Shown here in pieces: positions 9,527 to 17,022 of a stretch of DNA of 64,000 bases. The notes beneath the pieces are model-generated. The model saw only the letters and a list, made by a program, of their open reading frames with translations. It did no database searches and was not told where the DNA came from. Origin of the DNA: DAMBHY01 sp032068765 (lineage in GTDB: Bacteria; Bacteroidota; Bacteroidia; Bacteroidales; Dysgonomonadaceae); the NCBI GenBank assembly GCA_032068765.1, contig DAMBHY010000001.1, forward strand, positions 211,284-275,283, given 5' to 3'. The stretch's first letter is position 1, and every line of letters starts with the position of its first letter. The position numbers and the translations under genes were made by a program.

Positions 9527-10453
9527 TCAATTATCAATAAAACTCTTAAAACCTTTACCAATAACTTCCGAACTATCCATCACGTTAATAAAAGATTCTT
9601 TGTCTACTTGATGGACTCTTTCTTTCAAACGGATATATTCACTGCGGGTAACACTGGTATAAATCACATCACGTTCAACACCTTGGTAGAGTCCTACTCC
9701 TTTTAATATTGTACCACCCCGACCTAACTCTTCGAGAATCAGGTGACGTATGTCTTCCACTTTAGTAGTAATAATAAATACTGTCTTGTTCACCTTGAAA
9801 CCTTCAATCACAAAGTCAATTACTTTTCCTTCAATAAAAATCAAGAAAATTGAATAGAATGGCAGACGAAGTTGTCCGAAAGCAAGTAAAGTAGAAAGTG
9901 TGATGGTCATATCCACTATCATTACTAGTTTTCCGAGGGATAATTTGGTATACTTGTTGAGAATCATCGCGATGATATCGCTTCCTCCGGAAGTTGCTCC
10001 CGAACGGAAAATTAAACCGATAGCAATTCCGTATACCAACCCGCCGGCAAGCGTATTAAGAAAATAATCGGGAATAAACATCAAACCGTCATTACCAGGT
10101 TCAGTAAGCAAACCATTATGAATTATCGGTTGATACCCCCATGTCGATTCCAGCAGCCATACGAAAAATAGAATCAGGAAAGTGGATACAATCGTTTTAA
10201 GTCCGAATCTCGGTCCAAGAATCCATGTCCCTAACAAAAGCAAAGGAATATCCATGCAAAAAGCATAGAAACTGATTTTCCACGGCCAAAGTGTATTAAA
10301 AACATTGGCTAAACCATAAGTTCCACCAGGTGCAAGGCGATAAGGATTTACAACCATCACATCTCCAAACGCAAAAATAAATGATCCTAATAGAATTAAC
10401 CCATAGGAAAGAAACCATTCACGTGAGAAGATTTTTTCATTTGTCTTATTCAT
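9527..10453 (-). CDS. YitT family membrane protein (DUF161 + DUF2179)
   Basis: This 308-residue protein has five or so hydrophobic segments in the first 210 residues, including 'LILLGSFIFAFGDVMVVNPY' split across the first helix. A soluble DUF2179 domain of about 80 residues follows at the C-terminus ('VFIITTKVEDIRHLILEEL', 'GVGLYQGVERDVIYTSVTR'). The architecture is that of the YitT/YvjA family of inner-membrane proteins. Their molecular function is unproven; a transport role is usually assumed. It stands alone on the minus strand, convergent with the TonB receptor and with a degenerate peptidase fragment upstream. Confidence 0.85.
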   Translation of the reverse strand: MNKTNEKIFSREWFLSYGLILLGSFIFAFGDVMVVNPYRLAPGGTYGLANVFNTLWPWKISFYAFCMDIPLLLLGTWILGPRFGLKTIVSTFLILFFVWLLESTWGYQPIIHNGLLTEPGNDGLMFIPDYFLNTLAGGLVYGIAIGLIFRSGATSGGSDIIAMILNKYTKLSLGKLVMIVDMTITLSTLLAFGQLRLPFYSIFLIFIEGKVIDFVIEGFKVNKTVFIITTKVEDIRHLILEELGRGGTILKGVGLYQGVERDVIYTSVTRSEYIRLKERVHQVDKESFINVMDSSEVIGKGFKSFIDN

Positions 10454-10579
10454 ATATTTAACTTAAAATTTGGCGCAAAGGTAGTCATTTTAAAGCTGAA
10501 AAAGGACAAAACGCTTAATACGTTTCATCCTTTTTCTATTTGAGCTTAATAACTTATTTCAAATAATCTCCTACAAGTG

Positions 10580-10801
10580 TTACCTGATATGTTCTATCTC
10601 TGCTATATAGCTGTCTTCATTGCCCATCATGTAATATGTTCCTTTTTCTTTTTCAAGCATAAAGGCAAAATCATCGCTTCTCATATAAGAATTCGCGTTT
10701 GAAAATATATAACCAAGTGTTTTTTGCAATTGATTCTGTCCAATTAGTATTTCTTCAAAATTTGCAAAAGCTGTTGCCGGCATACCTTCTTTATTTTCGT
10801 A
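10580..10801 (-). pseudogene. degenerate C-terminal remnant of an M20-family amidohydrolase
   Basis: The open frame of about 74 codons carries 'MRSDDFAFMLEKEKGTYYMM', which resembles the conserved 'GSEDFxxFLEKVPGxFxxLG' block near the C-terminus of M20D amidohydrolases. An upstream 'EGMPATAFANFEEILIGQ' fits the segment that precedes that block in the family. The catalytic zinc-binding N-terminal domain is absent and the frame is closed upstream by a stop, so this is a remnant rather than a functional gene. The C-terminus also stops earlier than the family normally does. The identification rests on one short motif and is moderate at best. Confidence 0.4.
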
Positions 10802-11026
10802 TTATAGTTGTATGCTCTCGCCTGTCTTTTAGTGATAGAATTTTGTATAAGAACCTCTTTCTAATATCTGAATTTATATTTGGGATATTTTTTTGTATTT
10901 ATTATATGAATAACATCTCATTTTTTTAATAAATACAATAGATATTTTTGAGTGTTTGTTAACATAAAAAATCATTTTAACCAGATATAAAACATAATGT
11001 TCGTACTCTTTTCTTTTAAAAAATAG

Positions 11027-11034
11027 TAAATTTG
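11027..11034 (+). promoter_or_regulatory. candidate -7 promoter element for pyrBI
   Basis: TAAATTTG matches the consensus TAnnTTTG exactly and lies 31 bases before the pyrB ATG. The 225 bases between this point and the amidohydrolase remnant are very AT-rich and hold no gene that I can support. Confidence 0.5.
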
Positions 11035-11065
11035 TAATCACAAAACGCCATAAAACCTCCCCGAT

Positions 11066-11983
11066 ATGAAGTCGAAAAGTTTAGTCAGTATTAATGACTA
11101 CAATAAAGATGATATTCTGCGCATCTTATCTTCTGCACTCAAATTCAAAGAAAACCGAAATCGTGATTTACTGCAAGGGAAAGTGTGTGCGACCTTGTTT
11201 TTCGAACCCTCCACGCGTACGCGTTTAAGTTTTGAAACGGCTGTTAATCGCTTGAGAGGACGAATCATCGGTTTCTCCGACTCAGGAACCACCAGTTCAT
11301 CAAAAGGCGAGTCGTTGAAAGATACCATCATGATGGTAAGCAATTACACAGACCTCATCATTATGCGCCACCATTTAGAAGGGGCGGCAAGATATGCATC
11401 CGAAATATCTCCTGTACCCATCATCAATGCAGGTGACGGAGCCAATCAGCATCCTACGCAAACCATGTTAGACTTATTCAGCATCTTCGAAACACAGGGA
11501 ACGCTCGATAATCTGACCATAACAATTGTAGGTGATTTGAAATATGGAAGAACGGTGCATTCGCTGATTCAGGGGATGTCGTTTTTCAAACCGACTTTCA
11601 ACTTCGTTGCTCCTGATGAATTGAAGATTCCCGAAAAGTATAAAGAGTTTTGCGACAAACATAACATTTCTTACAAAGAATTTACTGAATTTACGCCGGA
11701 AGCCATCAACTCAGCGGATATTTTGTACATGACACGCGTACAGCGTGAACGCTTTACAGATTTGATGGAATATGAAAAAGTGAAAAATGTGTATATTCTC
11801 AAAGCCAGTATGCTCGCAGATTCAAAGGAAAATCTTAAAGTGTTACACCCGCTTCCTCGTGTCAACGAAATTGCTCAGGACGTGGATGAGAACTCTAAAG
11901 CGTATTACTTTCAACAAGCAAAAAACGGCGTATATGCGCGCCAAGCCATCATTTGTGATTTATTGAATATTTCGGTTGATTAA
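11066..11983 (+). CDS. pyrB: aspartate carbamoyltransferase, catalytic chain
   Basis: This 305-residue enzyme condenses carbamoyl phosphate and aspartate in the second step of pyrimidine synthesis. The carbamoyl-phosphate loop 'FFEPSTRTRLSFETA' spans residues 45-59 with Ser49-Thr50-Arg51-Thr52, and the neighbouring-subunit loop 'SSKGESLKDT' includes Lys80 and Lys85. The 'HPTQTMLDLF' and 'HPLPRV' motifs are also present. The length matches the E. coli catalytic chain. The regulatory chain gene begins 10 bases after the stop, so the two are translated together and should form the allosteric holoenzyme. No PyrR- or UTP-type attenuator was recognised in the leader. Confidence 0.97.
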   Translation: MKSKSLVSINDYNKDDILRILSSALKFKENRNRDLLQGKVCATLFFEPSTRTRLSFETAVNRLRGRIIGFSDSGTTSSSKGESLKDTIMMVSNYTDLIIMRHHLEGAARYASEISPVPIINAGDGANQHPTQTMLDLFSIFETQGTLDNLTITIVGDLKYGRTVHSLIQGMSFFKPTFNFVAPDELKIPEKYKEFCDKHNISYKEFTEFTPEAINSADILYMTRVQRERFTDLMEYEKVKNVYILKASMLADSKENLKVLHPLPRVNEIAQDVDENSKAYYFQQAKNGVYARQAIICDLLNISVD

Positions 11984-11993
11984 AATTTACAAA

Positions 11994-12446
11994 ATGAGAA
12001 AAGAACTTCAAGTAGCGGCACTTCAAAACGGAACAGCCATCGACCATATTCCTTCTGAACAAGTTTTCAAAGTAGTGGAACTGCTTAAACTCAACAAGCT
12101 AGACAATCCTGTTACCATCGGAAATAATCTAGAAAGCAAAAAAATGGGGAGAAAAGGAATCATCAAGATTTCGGATAAATTCTTTGAAGAAAATGAGATC
12201 AATCGTCTTGCGCTTATCGCTCCGAATATCAATCTAAATATTATTCGAAATTATGATGTTGTGGAAAAGAAGGAAGTGATTCTTCCCGATGAAATCCACG
12301 AGATTGTAAAGTGCAACAACCCAAAATGTATTACTAACAATGAGCCAATGCATACTTATTTTCACGTAACTGACAAGAAAAATGTGGAAATTCAATGTCA
12401 TTACTGCGAATTGAAAATTAAGAAGGAGGATATAATACTTAAGTAG
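11994..12446 (+). CDS. pyrI: aspartate carbamoyltransferase, regulatory chain
   Basis: This roughly 150-residue chain binds nucleotide effectors and holds catalytic trimers together. I start it at the ATG at 11994 because 'MRKELQVAAL' matches the usual N-terminus and the longer reading would overlap the pyrB stop. The N-terminal allosteric domain contains 'NGTAIDHIPSEQVFKVVELL', and the C-terminal zinc domain shows four cysteines in a C-x4-C and C-x2-C arrangement ('CNNPKC' and 'CHYC'). It is cotranscribed with pyrB with a 10-base gap. Together they indicate feedback-regulated pyrimidine synthesis. Confidence 0.96.
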   Translation: MRKELQVAALQNGTAIDHIPSEQVFKVVELLKLNKLDNPVTIGNNLESKKMGRKGIIKISDKFFEENEINRLALIAPNINLNIIRNYDVVEKKEVILPDEIHEIVKCNNPKCITNNEPMHTYFHVTDKKNVEIQCHYCELKIKKEDIILK

Positions 12447-12526
12447 ACAAGTATACTTGTTAAAAAGTATATAGGGAACTGAATTTTCATCCATCCTCGG
12501 ACATCAAACATCAAATATCAAAACAT

Positions 12527-13096
12527 ATGAAACAAGACTGGAAACCTGGAACTATGATTTATCCGCTGCCTGCCGTAATGGTGAGTTGTGGCAGTTCGGA
12601 AGAGGAATACAATATAATTACAGCCAGTTGGGTAGGAACTATTTGTTCCAATCCGCCGATGTGCTACGTTTCTATCCGCCCCGAAAGGCATTCGCACGAC
12701 ATTATTCGCCGAAATATGGAATTTGTAATTAATATCACCACTGAGGAACTGGCAAGACAAACCGACTGGTGTGGCGTTCGTTCAGGAAAGAATTTCAATA
12801 AGTTTCAGGAGATGAATCTTACGCCTGGAAAATCCAGTGTCATTACCGCGCCAATTATCGAAGAGTCGCCCCTTTGCATTGAATGTCGTGTAAAAGAGAT
12901 TCTTTCATTAGGTTCGCATGATATGTTTATCGCAAATGTAGTGAATGTGCAGGCTGATGAAAAATACATTGACCCCGAAACAGGCAGATTAAATTTAGAA
13001 AAAGCACACCTTCTGATGTACGCCCATGGAAATTATTATGGAATGGGCGAACATATTGGTAAATTTGGATGGTCGGTGGAAAAGAAGAAAAGATAA
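12527..13096 (+). CDS. flavin reductase-like FMN-binding split-barrel protein
   Basis: The 189-residue protein belongs to the flavoredoxin/flavin-reductase-like family. Supporting blocks are 'YPLPAVMVSCGSSEEEYNII' near the start, 'ASWVGTICSNPPMCYVSIRP' and 'TGRLNLEKAHLLMYAHGNYY' near the end. It should bind FMN non-covalently and pass electrons to a redox partner in the cytoplasm; the partner cannot be named. It follows pyrI by 80 bases on the same strand. No reductase or oxygenase is adjacent. Confidence 0.85.
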   Translation: MKQDWKPGTMIYPLPAVMVSCGSSEEEYNIITASWVGTICSNPPMCYVSIRPERHSHDIIRRNMEFVINITTEELARQTDWCGVRSGKNFNKFQEMNLTPGKSSVITAPIIEESPLCIECRVKEILSLGSHDMFIANVVNVQADEKYIDPETGRLNLEKAHLLMYAHGNYYGMGEHIGKFGWSVEKKKR

Positions 13097-13225
13097 TTAC
13101 GCAGATTGACTATGAATAAAAAATTAGATATTCTAGTAAGTTATAATGTAGCAAACATAACAAATGGCATTTACACAAAGATAAACAATCTGTAATTGAA
13201 TATAAAATATAATCTGCGTCATCAG
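13097..13225. repeat. remnant of a dispersed intergenic repeat
   Basis: ATTACGCAGATT at 13096-13107 and AATCTGCGTCAT at about 13211-13222 form an inverted pair around AT-rich DNA. Short CGCAGATT/AATCTGCG words of this sort recur between genes in many Bacteroidota genomes. No gene is seen here. The call rests on the word pattern alone. Confidence 0.35.
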
Positions 13226-13238
13226 CGAGAAATGTAAA

Positions 13239-15053
13239 ATGAAGATACAACGTAAAATAGAACTCCTAGCTCCTGCAAAAAATAAAGAAATTGGAATACA
13301 AGCCATATTGCATGGCGCAGATGCCGTGTATATCGGAGTGCAGGGTTTCAGTGCACGAGCTTCCGCAGGAAACTCCGTTGAGGATATTGCAGAACTTGTA
13401 AACTTTGCACATCAATATTTTGCAAAAGTATATGTAGCCGTCAATGTGATTTTGTGGGATGAAGAACTTCCAAAAGTTGAGAAACTAATTTGGGAACTAT
13501 ATAAAATAAACGCGGACGCAGTTATCATTCAAGATTTAGGCGTTTTGCAGCTCAACATTCCCCCCATTCCACTCCATGCAAGCACGCAGATGGATAACCG
13601 AACTCCTGCTAAAGCAAAATTCTTGGAAGAAGCAGGATTATCACAAATAGTATTGGCACGCGAATTGACCATCGACCAAATAAAGAATATATGTCAGGAA
13701 GTTTCTGTTCCTATAGAAATTTTCATTCACGGGGCTTTGTGTGTTTCCTACAGCGGACAATGTTATATGAGTCAGGCAGTAACCGAACGAAGTGCCAACC
13801 GAGGAGCATGCGCACAAATGTGCAGATTGCCTTACGATTTGTTGGATGCTGACGGAAAAGAGATACGAAAAAACAGCCACTTGCTGTCGTTACGAGATTT
13901 CAATCAGTTTGACAATCTCGAAGCGTTGTTGGATGCGGGAGTCAGTTCCTTGAAAATTGAAGGAAGATTGAAAGATGAAACTTATGTGAAAAATGTAGTG
14001 GCTTCATATCGTAGAAAGCTGGATGAGATATTCGAAAAACGTCCGGAATTTCGCAGAGCATCTTCCGGCTCGGTCAATGTTAATTTCAAACCCGACTTAT
14101 CCAAGAGTTTCAATCGCGGATTCACAGATTATTTCAGTAATGGTCGCCAACAAGACATTTGGTCATTCGACTCGCCAAAATCAATAGGCGAATATATCGG
14201 CAAAACTGCAAGGATATTCTCTGATAGGATAATGCTGAAAACCGATAAAACGATTAACAACGGCGATGGATTTTGTTTCATAGGCAAAAAAGGATTGAAA
14301 GGTTTCCGCATCAATCGTGCCGATGGCAAAACAATTTTCCCCACCAAGATGCCGGAGATTCTTCCCGAGACAAATGTGTATCGCAACTACGATAACGAGT
14401 TTGAAGCCAGACTTTCAAAGCCAACAGCAGAAAGAAAGATTGACGCCAGCATCAAAATATGGGAGACCATCCAAGGATTTGCCTTGCAAATTACCGATGA
14501 AGATGATTGCAGCTGTACCATCATGATGGATGCAGAAAAATCTCCCGCACAAAAGCCGCAAATCGACAACATCAAAAATCAACTTTCCAAAACAGGAAAC
14601 ACTCCTTTTAACATAAGAGAAATCGAAACTGATTTCTCGGAGGAATGGTTTATTCCATCGTCTCTTCTAACCGAAGCTAGAAGGAATTTGACCGAAAAAC
14701 TTTTAGTGACAAGAAAAATCACTTATCCTCAACAACTCGTCAAAATAAAACCGACTAACCATCCATTTCTATTGTCGAAATTAACCTATCTCGGTAATGT
14801 TTCCAACGACAAAAGCCGTCAGTTCTACGCACAACATGGCACTAAAGTGAAAGAATCGGCGCTAGAAATACAACCTCGAAAAGATGCAACGGTTATGTTT
14901 ACCAAATACTGCATCAAATATGCGTTGGGATTCTGTCCTAAAGAATCGAAAGAGAAGCATCCATTTCGCGAACCTTTCTATCTGGTAAATCAGGGTAATA
15001 AATTCGAACTGAAGTTTGATTGCAAAAATTGCGAGATGCAGGTTTTAATGTGA
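13239..15053 (+). CDS. U32 family protein, RlhA-like
   Basis: This 604-residue protein carries the U32 signature 'EIFIHGALCVSYSGQCYMS' at residues 160-178. Four cysteines, Cys168, Cys175, Cys191 and Cys195, are placed as in UbiU/RlhA-type members, where they bind a 4Fe-4S cluster. The long form with a second C-terminal domain matches E. coli RlhA, which hydroxylates 23S rRNA, better than the 330-residue UbiU/UbiV. The C-terminus adds more paired cysteines ('CIKYALGFCPK', 'CKNCEM'). The older 'collagenase-like protease' label is probably misleading. The gene is monocistronic here; the RNA-hydroxylase role is inferred from architecture. Confidence 0.8.
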   Translation: MKIQRKIELLAPAKNKEIGIQAILHGADAVYIGVQGFSARASAGNSVEDIAELVNFAHQYFAKVYVAVNVILWDEELPKVEKLIWELYKINADAVIIQDLGVLQLNIPPIPLHASTQMDNRTPAKAKFLEEAGLSQIVLARELTIDQIKNICQEVSVPIEIFIHGALCVSYSGQCYMSQAVTERSANRGACAQMCRLPYDLLDADGKEIRKNSHLLSLRDFNQFDNLEALLDAGVSSLKIEGRLKDETYVKNVVASYRRKLDEIFEKRPEFRRASSGSVNVNFKPDLSKSFNRGFTDYFSNGRQQDIWSFDSPKSIGEYIGKTARIFSDRIMLKTDKTINNGDGFCFIGKKGLKGFRINRADGKTIFPTKMPEILPETNVYRNYDNEFEARLSKPTAERKIDASIKIWETIQGFALQITDEDDCSCTIMMDAEKSPAQKPQIDNIKNQLSKTGNTPFNIREIETDFSEEWFIPSSLLTEARRNLTEKLLVTRKITYPQQLVKIKPTNHPFLLSKLTYLGNVSNDKSRQFYAQHGTKVKESALEIQPRKDATVMFTKYCIKYALGFCPKESKEKHPFREPFYLVNQGNKFELKFDCKNCEMQVLM

Positions 15054-15149
15054 AAAGCGAATAACTAATAGTGAAAAGCTATATGTTCGATGACTGATGA
15101 AGGATAGGAATTCATATAATATTTTGCAGTTAAACAAAACCAACACATT

Positions 15150-15314
15150 ATCCCAAAGGGATAAAACAATAATAGCCGTGAGTGCAACTCACGGAAACAT
15201 AAACACGAAAACATCACAACCCTACAAGGGTTGAACAATAATGACAAGTAGAGTGGACAAGCAAAAAAGTAAACAATTCCATCGTCAACCCCGACGTTCC
15301 CTTGTAATTGGGAC
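15150..15314. repeat. cluster of short palindromes, REP-like
   Basis: Four small hairpins lie in 165 bases: ATCCC-AAA-GGGAT (15150-15162), CCGTGAGT-GCA-ACTCACGG (15176-15194), AACCCT-ACA-AGGGTT (15218-15232) and an imperfect CGT(T)CCC/GGGACG pair (15294-15314). The spacing and lack of coding potential resemble REP/BIME-type dispersed palindromes mobilised by RAYT transposases. No transposase gene is present in the window. Confidence 0.55.
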
Positions 15315-15381
15315 GCATAACAATTGGTAGTTTAAAATTGCTCTTGTTTTAGCCACATGTTGTTGAAACATACATCAATTA

Positions 15382-15414
15382 GGGGGGGGTAGTTAAAAAA
15401 AATTTATATTTTTG
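15382..15414 (+). promoter_or_regulatory. promoter with a G8 tract ahead of the peptide gene
   Basis: TATTTTTG at 15407-15414 matches the -7 consensus TAnnTTTG. A run of eight G residues occupies 15382-15389, where the -33 element would be expected. The peptide ATG follows at 15455. A change in tract length would shift the sequence upstream of the -7 element, so slippage could alter expression. Confidence 0.5.
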
Positions 15415-15454
15415 CATATATTAAACTTTTACTCCATTATGCAAATTATTTCTT

Positions 15455-15578
15455 ATGAAAACAATGAATTTTGAACAAATGGAAAGTGTAAATGGTGGAA
15501 ATAGAGCTGGTCGTATTTGTGGTATGGGCAGGAATCGCTGCATATGATTTTGCAGATTGTATGGGGTGGATATCTTAA
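15455..15578 (+). pseudogene. double-glycine-leader bacteriocin-like peptide, frame split
   Basis: An ATG at 15455 opens a 30-codon frame whose first 15 residues, 'MKTMNFEQMESVNGG', form a classic double-glycine leader for export and cleavage by a C39-peptidase ABC transporter. In the same frame the core ends after 15 more residues at a TGA (15545-15547). In the next frame, from 15522 to the TAA at 15576-15578, the DNA encodes 'VWAGIAAYDFADCMGWIS', which looks like the Gly/Ala-rich C-terminal half of a class II bacteriocin. Removing one base near the GG at 15521-15522 would join them into a 40-residue peptide with two cysteines. No transporter is in the window. Frameshift mutation, sequencing error or recoding cannot be told apart here. 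Confidence 0.55.
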
Positions 15579-15588
15579 ATATAATTTT

Positions 15589-15747
15589 ATGTGGTTATAT
15601 ATTAAAATAATAATTCTTAGTATTGGGTTAATTTTTTCATTAGTTCAATTATTTTCAAAAAGTAACAATGTCGAATTCGATAAAAAACATTATATAATAT
15701 TGATATTGTTATTTGGTTATTTGATAATTAATAATTTGCCTTTGTGA
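15589..15747 (+). CDS. small two-helix membrane protein, possible immunity protein
   Basis: The frame encodes 52 residues from the ATG at 15589; an in-frame ATG at 15544 or 15517 would lengthen it but would overlap the peptide gene. It contains two strongly hydrophobic segments (about residues 3-20 and 35-51) joined by a charged linker 'SKSNNVEFDKKH'. It begins only 11 bases after the alternate-frame end of the double-glycine peptide and is on the same strand. Small two- to four-helix proteins directly downstream of class II bacteriocins are usually their immunity proteins. I do not recognise the family, and the role is inferred from size, topology and position. Confidence 0.5.
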   Translation: MWLYIKIIILSIGLIFSLVQLFSKSNNVEFDKKHYIILILLFGYLIINNLPL

Positions 15748-15831
15748 GATTTATGTATCTTAACGTCTTAATCTTACATTGAACATTAAACTTGTATCCT
15801 CTTTTTACTGAATAACGAGTAAGTGAAATAT

Positions 15832-15860
15832 ATCTCATTCGGGATAGTCCCGAATGAGAT
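15832..15860. repeat. perfect 13-bp stem hairpin
   Basis: ATCTCATTCGGGA and its exact complement are separated by three bases. There is no T run on either side, so it is not a canonical rho-independent terminator. It lies 85 bases after the small membrane protein and could stabilise or process that transcript. A second perfect palindrome, TGCGTTT-T-AAACGCA, lies at 16058-16072 in otherwise featureless AT-rich DNA. Confidence 0.5.
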
Positions 15861-16149
15861 ACTATGCAGCATTAATAAAATCATATTAATTTCATATTAC
15901 AAGAGTGTTGAATTTTTAAATATGCGTACCGGGCATATTCACAAAAATAAGTGATTTAAGATATTTGAGGAACAAGCGTTTTTAGGTTGTGTAAAGAGAA
16001 ATCTGAAGCTACCATTTAAAAATATCAGTCCAAAAACTCCTTACTTATAATGTGTATTGCGTTTTAAACGCATATTAAGCTATCAAAGTAAATAATTTCG
16101 GTACGACATTATCACATCAATCTTAGATAATCCCTACCAATTCGAGTCA

Positions 16150-16450
16150 GCATGATATCAGACCTCGCCAGCATCGTACCAAGTCTAGTAGAACGGAAAA
16201 ACGACTCACCATAACGATCCAAGCCCCGATTGACCGATACAACGCACCGTCAGCAACGCACCAAGAGCAGTCACTTAGATAAAATGTCTCGCAAGAACGG
16301 TACAATGACTTGGCAGAACAATACCAAGCCTCGGCAGAACGATACAATGACCTGACAGCGCGGTACCAAGAGTAGACAGAAGTGTACAATGAGGTGACAG
16401 AAGCGTACCAAGAGCTGTCAGCATCGTACCAAACCGAACCACCAACATAC
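16150..16450. repeat. degenerate 21-nt tandem repeat array
   Basis: About a dozen imperfect units of roughly 21 bases, such as GCGTACCAAGAGCTGTCA and GAACGATACAATGACCTGAC, lie directly upstream of the NlpC/P60 gene. Because the unit is a multiple of three, the minus strand reads as a 115-codon frame of heptads of the form [SA][WL]YxSxx (start 16494, stop 16147). The plus strand is interrupted by stops. The frame has no recognisable domain and overlaps the leader of the next gene, so I treat it as repeat DNA rather than a gene. Confidence 0.65.
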
Positions 16451-16494
16451 AATTTTTGTTTAGAAAGAGACAATAAATTCTCAAACAGCTTCAA

Positions 16495-17022
16495 ATGATG
16501 AATACTTGGATAAAAATAGGACTTACATGTGCATTAGGTTTTTCATTGGTCGGAAAAACCTGTTCGCAAACCAAAAAAATAGAAAGAACTCCCGTAATCG
16601 TTCAGAAAAAGGCAGATTATTCCGACGCCAAACGCAGTCAATTGATAAAAGAAGCCGAGAAACTTATCGGCGTACGTTACTGTCCTGCATCAAGCAGTCC
16701 GCAATCGGGATTCGACTGCTCGGGATTTGTGTGGTACGTGTTCCAAAAAATAGGTATGGAAGTTCCGCGTTCGTCTTCGGCTTTTGCCAATGTAGGGAGA
16801 GAAGTAAAATTGGAAAACGCCAAGCCGGGAGACATTATCGTTTTCACGGGAACAACAAATTATAACAAATCCCACCCAGGACACGTGGGTATCGTTTACA
16901 AAACCGGCAATCCTTTGCAATTTATTCACTCCACATCGGGGAAAGCGTATGGAGTAACCATCACTCCACTCGAAAAAAATTACATCAAACGGTTTATAAA
17001 AGTTGTGAGGGTGATAAATTAA
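16495..17022 (+). CDS. NlpC/P60 cell-wall endopeptidase
   Basis: The 175-residue protein has an N-terminal export signal ending near 'GKTCSQT', which may be a lipoprotein signal with the cysteine at about residue 24. It is followed by an NlpC/P60 (C40) domain from residue 45. The catalytic cysteine lies in 'FDCSGFVWYVF', and the histidine in 'HPGHVGIVY', with 'FIHSTSG' as the third element. Such enzymes cut D-Glu-meso-DAP bonds in peptidoglycan outside the inner membrane. ATG is present at both 16495 and 16498. The gene ends four bases into the convergent lactonase gene. Confidence 0.9.
   Translation: MMNTWIKIGLTCALGFSLVGKTCSQTKKIERTPVIVQKKADYSDAKRSQLIKEAEKLIGVRYCPASSSPQSGFDCSGFVWYVFQKIGMEVPRSSSAFANVGREVKLENAKPGDIIVFTGTTNYNKSHPGHVGIVYKTGNPLQFIHSTSGKAYGVTITPLEKNYIKRFIKVVRVIN

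Noticed and set aside
10699..10929. 76-residue plus-strand gene
   Set aside because: It overlaps the amidohydrolase remnant on the other strand, is rich in Phe and Ile from AT-rich DNA, and has no ribosome binding site.
16147..16494. A 115-residue minus-strand gene of Tyr/Trp heptads
   Set aside because: It is explained by a 21-nt tandem repeat, which preserves any open frame. It has no recognisable domain and overlaps the leader of the NlpC/P60 gene.
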